Assembly: GCA_016871175.1 (NCBI GenBank)
Contig: VFZL01000024.1
Span: forward strand, 1 to 57,885
Direction: 5' to 3'
DNA length: 57,885 nucleotides
From: Acidimicrobiia bacterium
Lineage (GTDB): Bacteria; Acidobacteriota; Vicinamibacteria; Vicinamibacterales; CAVVIG01
Shown: positions 1 through 8,127 of the stretch, in pieces
How the letters are laid out: the number at the start of each line of letters is the position of its first letter
Position numbering within the stretch: the first letter of the stretch is position 1
Position numbers and translations under genes: made by a program
Notes under the pieces: model-generated
The model's input: the letters and a program-made list of their open reading frames with translations, nothing else
Told to the model about the DNA's origin: nothing
Databases searched by the model: none

Positions 1-22
1 GCTCACGCTCGACGGGCCGTCG

Positions 23-667
23 ATGCGGACCAAGCACCGCGGACTTGACGACCCCACCTCACTTGGGGCCGCCGATCAACCGGCCAGAATTTCCGGAATC
101 CAGCGGCCAGAGTTTCCGGAACCCACACGCGTCGAGGACGCCGGGCTCGAGCCGGTCTACAACCGGGAGACAGGCGCATTGACGATGTTGAAACACGATG
201 CCGACGGGAACGGGATTGTCGAGACCGTCAGCTACATGCAGGGCCCGCGCATCGTTCGGATCGAGATCGATCAGGACCAAGACGGACGCATCGATCGCTG
301 GGAACATTACGGTCCTTCGCAGGCACTGGAGCGTGTCGGTTTTTCTCTTGCGCGTGATGGTCGCGAGGATGCGTGGTCCCACGCCGATGCCTCCGGTCAC
401 GTTGTCCGCGTGGACATGGATATCCGTCGCGACGGGCGCATTTCGCGCACGGAGCACTTCGAAGGCGGCGCCCTTGTGCGCGCGGAGCAAGACGGCGACG
501 GCGATGGGCGGACGGACCGCTGTGAAACCTACGTGGCCGACCGCCTGACGCGCGTGTCCTTCGATACCGCCCACACGGGCACACCCACGCACACGCTGAC
601 ATACGCCGCGGACGGCTCCGCCCGCGTCACCGCCGCCCCATCGAGCCCTGGCTCGGCCCGCGACTAG
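23..667 (+). CDS. Calcium-loop (DxDxDG) repeat protein, hypothetical
   Basis: The protein has 214 residues from an ATG at 23. The frame is open to the window edge, so the true start may lie further upstream. Several imperfect repeats each carry an acidic turn followed by an aromatic or charged strand: DADGNG near residue 59, DQDQDGRID near 83, RRDGRIS near 135 and DGDGDGRTD near 157. These turns resemble EF-hand or thrombospondin type-3 calcium loops, so calcium binding is likely but unproven. No signal peptide is visible, which fits a missing 5' end. A beta-barrel gene follows 91 bases later on the same strand and the two could be co-transcribed. I do not recognise a named family. Confidence 0.6.
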   Translation: MRTKHRGLDDPTSLGAADQPARISGIQRPEFPEPTRVEDAGLEPVYNRETGALTMLKHDADGNGIVETVSYMQGPRIVRIEIDQDQDGRIDRWEHYGPSQALERVGFSLARDGREDAWSHADASGHVVRVDMDIRRDGRISRTEHFEGGALVRAEQDGDGDGRTDRCETYVADRLTRVSFDTAHTGTPTHTLTYAADGSARVTAAPSSPGSARD

Positions 668-758
668 GCCGTTTCCGGCCGCTGCCGATAACCCTGAGGA
701 CGCAGTCGTCCGCGCGCACAGTGCAGCGCCGCGATCGGCCGCGCAACTGAGGGTCTTC

Positions 759-1872
759 TTGAAGGCTTCGATCCAGCTCGTTGGCCTCTTGACGCTGGGG
801 CTGTTACTGTGTCGATCGGTGGCAGAGGCGCAGTTTCTCCCCGCGCCGCCCGTGATCACGAATCCCCGCGTCCGGATGGGGCTGTTCGACCTTGCTCACG
901 TGATTTCACTCCCGAACGTCGGCCTCGACACCAACGTCTTCAACGAGCCCGACATCGCGGAACCCCAGCGCGACTTCGCCATGTCGTTCGCGCCTCAGAC
1001 CGACATCGCCGCCCATTTGGGGCGGACGTGGCTCATGGAAGGGTCATATCTTCGATCACGGGAGCGGCCCAGTTACGAGATCGATCTGCGAGCCGATCGG
1101 CGCGAGCGTGGCGGAGCGATCACGACTGAGGTGCGGGCCTGGTCGCGAACGATTCTCGGCGGGCGCCTCGAGCACCGGGACCTGAAGTTTCGCGACCGCG
1201 AACTGTTCAGCGGCCGGAACCTCGGCGACGAGCTGAACCGGGCGCGGCTCACAGGAACGGCGTCGATCCGTTATGAGCTAACGCCCCTGACGAGCGTGGC
1301 GGTCGAGGCGTCGGCGTTCGACGAGCGGTTCGCGTACTCGCAATGGCGCAGCACCACGTCGACTCAGGTCGCGGGCGGGCTTCGGTTCGATCCGAGCGCG
1401 CTCATCAAGGGACACGCGCTCGTCGGTTACCGCCAGCTTGCGTCGAGCAGTGCCGTTTTCCCGGCCTATACGGGCCCCACGCTCTCGGTGAATCTGTCGT
1501 CGGTCGCGGGTGCCAGCACTCGGCTTGGCTTCGAGAGCGTGCGAGACGTCGAGTACTCGTTCGATCCGGAGCGACCCTACTACGTCCTGAGCGGCCTGTC
1601 GGGCACCGTGACGAGGCGGCTTTTTCGGGCCGGTGGACGCCCAAGCGCGTGTGGGCTGGCGCACGCTGGCGTACCGCACCCGCACGGACGTTGTCGTGGA
1701 GCACGCCCGCCGGCGGGATCGAGTCGTCACCTTCGCCGAGAGCTTCGGCTACCGACTCGGCAGGAGCACGCGCGTCACATTCGACATCGAGTCTCAGCGC
1801 CGCACTTCACTCATCACGCTCCGGAACTACCGTGGTAGCCGCTACGGGCTCTCAATCGTCTGGGCGCCCTAG
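759..1872 (+). CDS. Outer-membrane beta-barrel protein, interrupted by a frameshift
   Basis: Translation starts at TTG 759, six bases after a GAGG ribosome site, with a Sec signal peptide ending near VAEAQ. The body alternates polar and hydrophobic residues as in outer-membrane beta-barrel proteins. In the first frame the barrel pattern is lost after about residue 290 and the reading runs through Arg/His-rich nonsense to 1838. The barrel-like sequence resumes one frame over from about 1627 and ends at a TAG at 1870-1872 with a last strand like YGLSIVW. Removing one T from the T5 run at 1621-1625 joins the two into a protein of about 370 residues. It could be a sequencing or assembly error, or a real inactivating indel. 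The transported or bound substrate is unknown. Confidence 0.65.
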
Positions 1873-1904
1873 AGCCTAGAGCCCGGCTGTCGGCTCTCCG
1901 CTCT

Positions 1905-2717
1905 CTAATCTCCAGAGGCGTCGTCAGGCGGCTTGGGCGGTTTCTGTGTGGGGTCTTCGGACCTTCGACGGGACGCTTCGGAATCCGTCGGTTTGTGTGA
2001 CGCGCCCTGCGGCCGTCGCTTCGGCGTCCAGCTCGATCGGCGCTGTGGAACGGGCCGTCCCTTACGGTCGTGCGCCCGCCACTGGGGTTTCGGGAATCCT
2101 TTCTTTCCGCCCTCCGGCTTCGGTTTCCCGACGGGTCGCCGGTCGGAATCCCGCTTGGGCCGGGCTTCCTGCGATCGTCGGTCGCCCCGGTCCGGTGGCC
2201 GGTGACGGTCGTGAGATGACGGTCGGTGCGCCTCGCCGTGCACCCGGGCGTCAGGCTGCCTGTGATGAGAGCGCCCGTCGCCTTGGCCCCCGGAATGTTG
2301 CCGGCGATCACGATCAGCACCCTGTGGCCGCGGCTTGTCCCACGGTTTCTGTGCGTGCGGCCCACCACGCCGCTCCGACCTTCCAGCCCCTCCAGCCTTC
2401 CTCCCAGGCTCCGCCGGCCTTTCAGGCTTACCGGGCCCACCCGGCGGCCTCCTACGCATCCGCGGATCTCGATGCTGTCCGCCGGGTCGCCACTCCCAGC
2501 CGCGTCGTTCCGCGTCCTCGGGCCTCCGGGTGCGAGACTCGAGAGCGGCCTCTGGTGACTCCCACAAGCGTCCTTGTGCGAACCATCTCAGGACCACGTT
2601 TGGGTGGGTACGACGCAGTTGCCGCAGGGTTGGCAGCAGATCCGCCTGCTCTCGCGCCCGAAACGCCGTGGGCGCACTGTCGATGAGGATCGTCCAGTAG
2701 GCGAAACGTGGCGGCAT
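1905..2717 (-). CDS. Hypothetical protein, short conserved head and long Arg/Pro/Gly tail
   Basis: The protein has 270 residues from ATG 2717. The first 60 or so residues look like a folded domain, with motifs AYWTILIDSAPTAFRA, LLPTLRQL and VVLRWF. The remaining 200 residues are a strongly basic low-complexity tail of Arg, Lys, Pro, Gly, Asp and His. From memory, related proteins with a short head and variable basic tail occur in Acidobacteria, and RNA or ribosome association would fit the charge; both points are unproven. A 246-residue open frame lies on the opposite strand (1946-2686), but it lacks a recognisable domain and is best explained by the high GC content. No clear ribosome site precedes the ATG. 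Confidence 0.55.
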   Translation of the reverse strand: MPPRFAYWTILIDSAPTAFRAREQADLLPTLRQLRRTHPNVVLRWFAQGRLWESPEAALESRTRRPEDAERRGWEWRPGGQHRDPRMRRRPPGGPGKPERPAEPGRKAGGAGRSERRGGPHAQKPWDKPRPQGADRDRRQHSGGQGDGRSHHRQPDARVHGEAHRPSSHDRHRPPDRGDRRSQEARPKRDSDRRPVGKPKPEGGKKGFPKPQWRAHDRKGRPVPQRRSSWTPKRRPQGASHKPTDSEASRRRSEDPTQKPPKPPDDASGD

Positions 2718-2769
2718 TAGAAGGCCAGCGTACCACAGCGAACCACGCCTCTCGTCGGCGCCGATCGGC

Positions 2770-4152
2770 CTAATTCAACCGTTCCAGTCGCTTGAGCTTC
2801 TCGACGAGTGTTGTTCGCTTCAAGTTGAGCAGCCGGGCCGCCTGGCCTTTGTTCCCGCCGGTCCGTTCGAGTGATCGCTGAATCAACTCTCGCTCGATGC
2901 TCCCGATGAACGCCTCCAGATCGAGCCCTTCTTCAGGCAGTGAGAGCGCAGCAGGAGAGAATGGACCGTCGGGTCGGACGAGGTCGGGCAAGAGGTCGCC
3001 GACGTCTATCTGTCCACGCCCATCGCTGACCGCCACGGCACGTTCGATGGCGTGCTCGAGCTGGCGGACGTTGCCGGGCCAGTGATAGGCCATCAGCTTC
3101 CGCATCGCATCCTGGGAAACGGACAACTTGGCTTGGCCGTGAAGCCGGAACTTCTCGAGGAAGTGCTGGACGAAGAGCGGAATGTCTTCTCGACGCTCGC
3201 GCAGCGGTGGAAGGACCACCGGGATCACGTTCAAGCGGTAGAAGAGATCCTCGCGGAACCGGCCCTCATCCACCATCAGCCGCAGGTCGCTGTTGGTGGC
3301 CGCCATGACGCGAACATCCACTTTAATCGTGTGCGTGTCTCCGACGCGCTCGAATTAGCGCTCCTGTAGCACGCGGAGCAGTTTCACTTGCAGCGCCGGG
3401 CTCATGGTGCCGACCTCGTCGAGGAACAGCGTCCCACGGTGCGCGTGCTCCAGACGCCCGGCGCGGTTTACGACCGCGCCGGTGAACGCCCCGCGTACAT
3501 GGCCGAAGAGCTCCGCCTCGAGCAGCCTCTCGGGAATCGCGCTGCAGTTCAAGGCGACGAACGGATGCGTCCGTCGGGCGCTGTTGTGGTGGATCGCGCG
3601 AGCGACGACCTCTTTGCCGGTTCCCGTCTCGCCGGTGATGAGTATCGTGCTGTTGCTCGCCGCGACGGTTTCCAGCAGCTTGAGTAGCCGCGCCATCGGC
3701 CGGCTCTTGCCCACGATCGCGTCGAACCGATGTCGCTCTTCGAGCTGCGCCCGAAGGCAGGCATTCTCGGCTTTGAGGCGCCGCTGTTCGAGTGCCGCCT
3801 CCAACGCGTGGAGCAGCTCGTCGATCTGGAAAGGCTTCGCCACGAAATCCGACGCGCCCCGCTTGATGGCCTCCACCGCGTGCTTCACAGTCCCGAATCC
3901 CGTGACCACGATCGCGACGATATCCGGGTAGCGTTCTCGCGCGGCGTCGACCACGGCCGAGCCATCAATTCCAGGTAAACGGAGGTCGGTCACGAGTACA
4001 TCGAACGCAAAGTCCGATAAGCAGGTGAGAGCGGCCTCGCCCGAGCCGGCCTGCTGGACTTGGTAGCCGTGGTCGGCAAGTTGTTCCGCGATGGCCTCGC
4101 GCAGGTGGACTTCGTCCTCCACTAAGAGCAGATGTTTCGCGCGGTCAGCCAT
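2770..4152 (-). pseudogene. NtrC/DctD-type sigma-54 response regulator with an in-frame stop codon
   Basis: Read through, this would be a 460-residue sigma-54 enhancer-binding regulator. It has a receiver domain with phosphoacceptor Asp56 in VTDLRLPG and a lysine in AKPF. The AAA+ domain has Walker A GETGTGKE, the sigma-54 contact GAFTGA and Walker B LFLDEVG. A Fis-type helix-turn-helix ends the protein. Codon 266 is TAA (minus strand, 3357-3355) exactly where the family has Glu in QEREFERVGD, and the frame continues unbroken on both sides. A single G-to-T change in GAA would explain it. As written, translation ends before the DNA-binding domain. A sequencing error, a recent pseudogene or readthrough are all possible. 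The cognate sensor kinase is not obvious nearby. Confidence 0.8.
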
Positions 4153-4244
4153 TTAGGACGTCATGTTGACACCCCGACGAGACGCTGTCTAGCGAGGGTT
4201 GGGGCCCGGCGGTGAGGGGTCCGGGGTGGGCGTGAAGGGCGGAC

Positions 4245-4262
4245 AGCCCAAATGGTTGGGCT
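4245..4262. repeat. Perfect hairpin in the intergenic region upstream of the HTH gene
   Basis: The sequence AGCCCAA-ATGG-TTGGGCT forms a 7-bp perfect stem with a 4-base loop. It lies in the divergent interval between the NtrC-type gene (starts 4152, minus) and the HTH gene (starts 4321, plus). It could be an operator or a transcript hairpin. No T-run follows it, so it is not a standard terminator. Confidence 0.35.
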
Positions 4263-4320
4263 CGGGTACTAAACCCAGAAGGAAGTCATTCCGATACGAG
4301 TCATCGGAGGGAGATTGCAC

Positions 4321-4539
4321 GTGGAACGAAAAACCATCTCGATCATGAAGGCCTGCGAACTCGTCGGTGTCAGCCGTCGGACCATCTACAACTGGCTCTC
4401 GGCCGGCAAGATCGAGTATGTGCGCACGGCGGGCGGCTCGGTTCGGATCTTTGTTGACTCGTTGTGGCGTGACCCCCACAACGCGGATCGGCCGGCGGTT
4501 CAGTCGGCGTGGCAGGCCGAAGAGCGGAACCAGGCCTAA
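4321..4539 (+). CDS. Excisionase/MerR-like helix-turn-helix DNA-binding protein
   Basis: This 72-residue protein matches the helix-turn-helix domain of the excisionase family: ISIMKACELVGVSRRTIYNWL followed by the wing KIEYVRTAGGSVRIF. It probably binds DNA as a small transcriptional regulator rather than acting on a prophage, since no integrase or att site is nearby. GTG 4321 is preferred over TTG 4315 because the GGAG of the GGAGGGAG ribosome site sits seven bases upstream of it. The stop codon overlaps the ATG of the next gene as TAATG, so the two are translationally coupled. Confidence 0.7.
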   Translation: MERKTISIMKACELVGVSRRTIYNWLSAGKIEYVRTAGGSVRIFVDSLWRDPHNADRPAVQSAWQAEERNQA

Positions 4540-4796
4540 TGGCCTCAGGTCAGCTCCGCGTCCTGGCTCCAGAGTCGAGTGAGCCGATGGAAGACTCGTC
4601 GGAGCTGCGTATGCTGTTCCACCGGCTCAACAACCAGCTCGGCATCATCCTCGCGCATGCGGAATTGATCGAAGCCAAATCCGCAGACGAGGCGAATCGG
4701 GCGCGCGCGGCGCAGGTTGTCGCAAGCGCTCTCGAGGCGATGGCGACCGCCCGCCAAATCCGCGAGCAGACGGCGCCCCCGTCCGATCCTCAGTAA
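4539..4796 (+). CDS. Orphan histidine-kinase dimerisation/phosphoacceptor-like protein
   Basis: The protein has 85 residues from ATG 4539, which overlaps the preceding stop as TAATG. The core FHRLNNQLGIILAHAEL resembles the H-box of histidine kinases, with a candidate phosphorylatable His followed by two helices, and the second helix is Ala/Glu/Arg-rich. No ATP-binding domain follows: the frame stops and a terminator comes 36 bases later. It could be a phosphotransfer or adaptor module working with the coupled HTH protein, or a kinase-like dimerisation domain without catalysis. A shorter start at ATG 4587 is possible. Confidence 0.55.
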   Translation: MASGQLRVLAPESSEPMEDSSELRMLFHRLNNQLGIILAHAELIEAKSADEANRARAAQVVASALEAMATARQIREQTAPPSDPQ

Positions 4797-4831
4797 GTCG
4801 CTCCGGCATCTCCCACCACCAGCGGTTCTCT

Positions 4832-4899
4832 TGGACCGGCGCTAGACGAGCAGACCCAAATCGGGTCGTCCTCGACTAGCGCCGGTCCATTTTTCGTTT
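4832..4899 (+). terminator. Rho-independent terminator with a long stem
   Basis: Arms 4832-4850 and 4871-4889 are inverted repeats of 19 bases with one mismatch (TGGACCGGCGCTAG... against ...CTAGCGCCGGTCCA). The 20-base loop contains a smaller GACCC/GGGTC hairpin. A run TTTTTCGTTTT follows directly. It lies 36 bases after the stop of the dimerisation-domain gene and should end the two-gene transcript. Confidence 0.85.
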
Positions 4900-5211
4900 T
4901 CTGCGATCAAAAACGTGATCCGCCCGCCAAATTCTTGACTGTTCGATCGCGGTTTTGGCACTGGCGCCGGCGCTGATTGGCTCCGTTACCGCCTGAGACT
5001 GCGCGGCGCCGCACACAGAGGCGCGCCTACAAGATGTCCATTTGTGTCACTTACAGGAGCGTCCGGGTGCCGTTTCATCACACGGTCCGCTCGGACCGGC
5101 AACGCTCGGGCTGGTTGGTATTCCGGTTGCGACTCTGTGAACCCGTCGGAACCGAGAAGCGGTTCCACAGGAGCCGGACCAACGGATTCCGGACGAATGG
5201 AGAAGACATCG
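4900..5211 (+). promoter_or_regulatory. Leader region of the sigma-factor gene
   Basis: About 310 bases hold no supported gene. TTGACT at 4934-4939 could be a -35 box but no good -10 lies at the right spacing. A small perfect inverted repeat GGAACC-N7-GGTTCC lies at 5148-5166, about 46 bases before the sigma-factor start. I see no sigma-54 -24/-12 pair; TGGCAC near 4955 lacks the downstream TTGC. Confidence 0.3.
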
Positions 5212-6117
5212 ATGCGTGCCCAGCCCGTCGCCGCCAATCAGAACAACCGGATCGTCGCAGGCCTGCCGTTTGTCGAAGCGCTGGCCCGTCGAATGGCGGC
5301 CTCCATGCCGAACTCGATCGACATCGGCGACCTCGTGCAGGATGGCGTGCCGGGCCTCATCGACGCCGCGCACCGCTTCGACGAGGAGCGGGGCATCAAG
5401 TTCGAGACCTTCGCCGAGCGACGCGTTCGCGGCGCCATGATTGATGCGCTCCGCCGCGACGCCTGGCCCCGCGGCGTCCGTCGTCAGCGCCGGGAACTCG
5501 ACGCGGCCCGCGAGACGCTGCGGCGCGAGCTCGGCCACGAGCCGTCGCTGGCCGATCTGGCCGCCAAGGTCGGTTCGGACGAGAAGCGCCTTAGCCGCAC
5601 CATCGTGCGGATCAACACCATCGAGTCGACCTCGCCGCTCGCGTCGGTGGACCGGTCGAGCGATGGTTCGCTGCCGCCCGTTCTGATGCCTGCCGAGCCG
5701 GACACGCCGGATGCGATCTATGAGAAGACCGAGATTCGCGATCGGGTGCGGGGGGCCATTCAGGCGCTGCGGTGGCGGGAGCGGAAGCTCATCGGCCTCT
5801 GCTACTACGGTGAAGTCACGATGAAGCAGATCGGCGCTGAGATCGGTGTGAACGAATCCCGCGTGTCGCAGCTCCATGCGCGCGCCATCCGTCGGCTGCG
5901 CGATTCGCTCGGCGCCCTGAATCCGCAGGAGCAGGTCGAAGTGAAGAACGCCCTTGTCGCCTTCGCGAAGAAGGCGACGGCGAAAGCGGCCAACAGGCCT
6001 CCCAAGAAGCCGAACCAGCCTGCGGTCGTGTTGCCATATCAGCCGGCGGCGAGACGCCAGCACGTGCCGGTGACGATGAAGATCACGCGGCAGCAGGCTG
6101 TCGCGGTCGCGCGCTAG
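5212..6117 (+). CDS. RNA polymerase sigma factor, FliA (sigma-28) type
   Basis: The protein has 301 residues. Region 2 is recognisable at DIGDLVQDGVPGLIDAA and FETFAERRVRGAMIDALRRD. Region 3 runs through the RELGHEPSLADLAAKV segment. Region 4 is the helix-turn-helix TMKQIGAEIGVNESRVSQLHARAIRRL. This order and spacing match FliA/WhiG alternative sigma factors, which direct RNA polymerase to motility or stress promoters. A basic tail of about 55 residues (KKATAKAANRPPKK...) is longer than usual for the family. ATG 5212 is chosen because GGAG lies nine bases upstream; ATG 5197 would add five residues and has no ribosome site. No flagellar genes are in the window, so the regulon is unknown. The 3' end overlaps the convergent kinase remnant by four bases. 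Confidence 0.85.
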   Translation: MRAQPVAANQNNRIVAGLPFVEALARRMAASMPNSIDIGDLVQDGVPGLIDAAHRFDEERGIKFETFAERRVRGAMIDALRRDAWPRGVRRQRRELDAARETLRRELGHEPSLADLAAKVGSDEKRLSRTIVRINTIESTSPLASVDRSSDGSLPPVLMPAEPDTPDAIYEKTEIRDRVRGAIQALRWRERKLIGLCYYGEVTMKQIGAEIGVNESRVSQLHARAIRRLRDSLGALNPQEQVEVKNALVAFAKKATAKAANRPPKKPNQPAVVLPYQPAARRQHVPVTMKITRQQAVAVAR

Positions 6118-6900
6118 CCAACCGCAACCTCGCGCACGGTTCGGAGCAGATCCGCGAGTCGGAACGGCTTCGCGAGCCATCGGCATCCGGTCTGCTCGAG
6201 GAACTGCTCGGCGTCTGTACCGGCGACGTCGCCGGTGACAAAGATGACGCGCCGGGCCAGCGCCGGCTTCGACGCCGCCAGCGTACGATAGAACGCGCGG
6301 CCGTCCACGCGGGGCATCTTCAAGTCGCACACCACGAGGTCGAACGCGGAGGCGTTCACGCGATTGAGCGCTTCCTCGCCGTTTGACGCCCGCTCGACCC
6401 GATATCCGCTGTCCTTCAGCGCATCCACCACAGCAGCCGCGAGTGCGGCTTCGTCTTCCACAACGAGGACAGAGGCGCCGGTGCTCCGCGGCTCGGGCGC
6501 CGGCGGTTGGACGGGCGGAAGTTTGACGCCTGTCACCGGCAGCTGGACGAAAAATGACGCGCCGTGCCCCGGCGTGGACTCCAACCTGATTCGGCCGCCG
6601 TGCTCCTCCACGATCGCGTACGCCACCGTCAGCCCCAGTCCCGTGCCTTTCCCCACCTCCTTCGTCGTGAAGAACGGGTCGAAAATCCGCGGCTGGGCGT
6701 CCGCCGGCACGCCGGGTCCGTCGTCGTTCACTTCGACCGTGATGGCTTCGCGTTCGACGTCGAACCAGGATCGAACGACCAGCACGCCGCGGCCGTGGGC
6801 CGCGAACCTCGCCTGCTCGGCATTGAGGACGACATTGAGCAGCACCTGTTGCAGCTGGTGTCCGTCCGCGAGCAGCTTGCGTACCGGGTCCTGCTGGCGA
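6114..6900 (-). pseudogene. Histidine kinase C-terminal remnant with attached receiver domain
   Basis: The frame encodes the ATP-binding half of a hybrid histidine kinase: N box LLNVVLNAEQA, G1 box DDGPGVP, F box PFFTTKE, and G2 box GTGLGLTVAYAIV. A CheY-like receiver follows, with VCDLKMPRVDG holding the phosphoacceptor Asp and AKPFRL holding the conserved Lys. Sensor, membrane and H-box regions are absent. The reading frame runs upstream to a stop at 6954-6956, but homology seems to end near 6900, where a GTACCTTGTACCTT phrase and an unrelated ABC-ATPase fragment begin. GTG 6845 could in principle start a 243-residue product. A truncated gene is the simplest reading, and an assembly join is possible. 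Confidence 0.75.
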
Positions 6901-6918
6901 GCCCTTCGTACCTTGTAC

Positions 6919-7020
6919 CTTGGCCACCTGGACGCGCCGGCGGAAGCCGCCGCTCAGGTCCTGCACTTTGCGATCCGCGTGCTCGAGGAGATCGAAGGAA
7001 GCCCCGTGCTCAGCCGCGTC
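6919..7020 (-). pseudogene. Internal fragment of an ABC transporter ATPase
   Basis: One frame reads DLLEHADRKVQDLSGGFRRR followed by VQVAK, which contains the ABC signature LSGG and the basic stretch that follows it in exporter-type ATPases. Neither the Walker A region nor the Walker B/D-loop is present. The homology stops at the K codon (6919-6921), exactly where the GTACCTT phrase starts. The fragment is bounded by the kinase remnant on one side and by a permease fragment on the other strand on the other side. Confidence 0.55.
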
Positions 7021-7103
7021 CAGGCCCTCCGCTGCGCTCCGGCCCTGCGGGCGCCTGCGGCGGCCTGGACCCCGTCCTCTTGCACGTGCCGGTGCGTTGG
7101 GCC

Positions 7104-7454
7104 ATGACCCCGCTCATGGCGGTCATGGTCATCGTCGGCACGGCCGGGTGGTTCTTCGTGTACGCGATCTTCGCGGTGTTGATCCGAAGAAACGACGCCT
7201 TCAACACGGTGACGTCCGTGCTCTATTTCGTCTTACTGTTCGCCAGCTCGATGTTCTATCCGGTCGAGCCGCTGCCGGCTGCGTTCCGCATCGCTGCCCG
7301 CGCGAACCCCATCACGTGGCAGGTGGACGTGCTGCGATACGCCACCGTGGGTCTTGGGGATCCGGCGCTCGTACCGCTCCAGGTGGTCGGCTTCGGGGTG
7401 TTCACAGCCGCGGCTTTCGCCGGCGCGCTCGCGGCACTGAAAACGGACGCGTAG
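7104..7454 (+). pseudogene. ABC-2 type permease, C-terminal fragment
   Basis: The fragment has 116 residues with three hydrophobic segments: near residues 5-27, near 35-55 including the SSMFYPVE motif typical of ABC-2 permeases, and near 92-113. The motif ANPITWQVDVLRY is also typical of the family C-terminus. Full-length members have about 250 residues and six membrane spans, so the N-terminal half is missing. Upstream, the frame runs into GC-rich non-homologous sequence with a GTCCAGGCC/GGCCTGGAC inverted repeat (about 7020-7072). The ATPase fragment next door lies on the opposite strand, unlike intact ATPase-permease pairs, so this is probably a rearranged remnant. Confidence 0.6.
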
Positions 7455-7484
7455 GCGCGTCTCGTCGTGGGCGCGTGGCGGTCG

Positions 7485-8010
7485 TCAGGCGGCTGGCGCG
7501 GCAGACGACGGAGCGGCTGTGCGAACGACACTCGCCACGCGCGGTCGTCGCACCATCGATCCCACGATCATGGCGACGACAAGTGCCAGGGCCATCGCCG
7601 ACGGCGCCGCGCCCCACACCATCGCAGCCGGCCGGTAGGCAAACGTCACGTGGTGGCGGCCGGGCGCGAGTCGCACCGCGCGAAACAGTCCGTTGACTCT
7701 GACGATCTCCGCAGGGGCGCCGTCCACCTCCGCCGACCAACCGCGTGCGTACGTATCGAGCACGACCACGTAGCCGCCTTCATCGCCCGCGCTCGCCTCA
7801 ACGGTCAACCGATCAACGCCCTCCGCCACGACTCGCGCGGCGCGATGCTCAGCCCTGCCCTCGCGCCCGGACGCACGGGCTCGTGCGTCACGAGCACGGT
7901 GTCGTCATCCCAGTCGGCCGCGAATAGGGCATCAACCTGACGGGACGTCTCCGGCTCGACGCGGGCACGCGGCCGGACCGCGACCCGAGCGTAGGCAGCA
8001 TTTGCGGGGG
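7485..8010 (-). pseudogene. YfhO-like membrane protein, C-terminal remnant with a frameshift
   Basis: The downstream part, from about 7855 to the stop at 7485, reads GYVVVLDTYARGWSAEVDG, then FRAVRLAPGRHHVTFAY and a final hydrophobic segment. This is the usual ending of YfhO-family membrane proteins (linked to glycosylation or polymer export). The part from about 8010 to 7860 continues the family upstream but in another frame (ARVEPETSRQVDALFAADWD). The frames change near 7845-7865. The large multi-membrane N-terminal region is absent. The gene is therefore both truncated and frameshifted. Confidence 0.6.
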
Positions 8011-8127
8011 TCTGGGTTAACCGAGACATGGAGGGTGAGCCGGCGAGGCTCGACGTGGCGAAACCGGCGTCGAAGCGATCCAGCCGCCCACAGACGCGGG
8101 TGCACGCTGTCGGCGGACGCGTGCCGT

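Noticed and set aside
1946-2686. 246-residue plus-strand frame
   Set aside because: It mirrors the basic-tail gene on the other strand; no ribosome site, signal or domain, while the minus frame has a folded-looking head.
4321-4539. Excisionase as a sign of a prophage or integrative element
   Set aside because: No integrase, att-like direct repeats or phage genes nearby; this HTH family also includes ordinary regulators.
4950-4970. Possible sigma-54 promoter at TTGGCAC upstream of the sigma factor
   Set aside because: The TGC of the -12 element is missing at the needed spacing.
5047-6966. 639-residue open frame on the minus strand
   Set aside because: It lies opposite the sigma factor and out of frame with the kinase remnant; Arg-rich composition with no domain except the short ABC-ATPase piece near its start.
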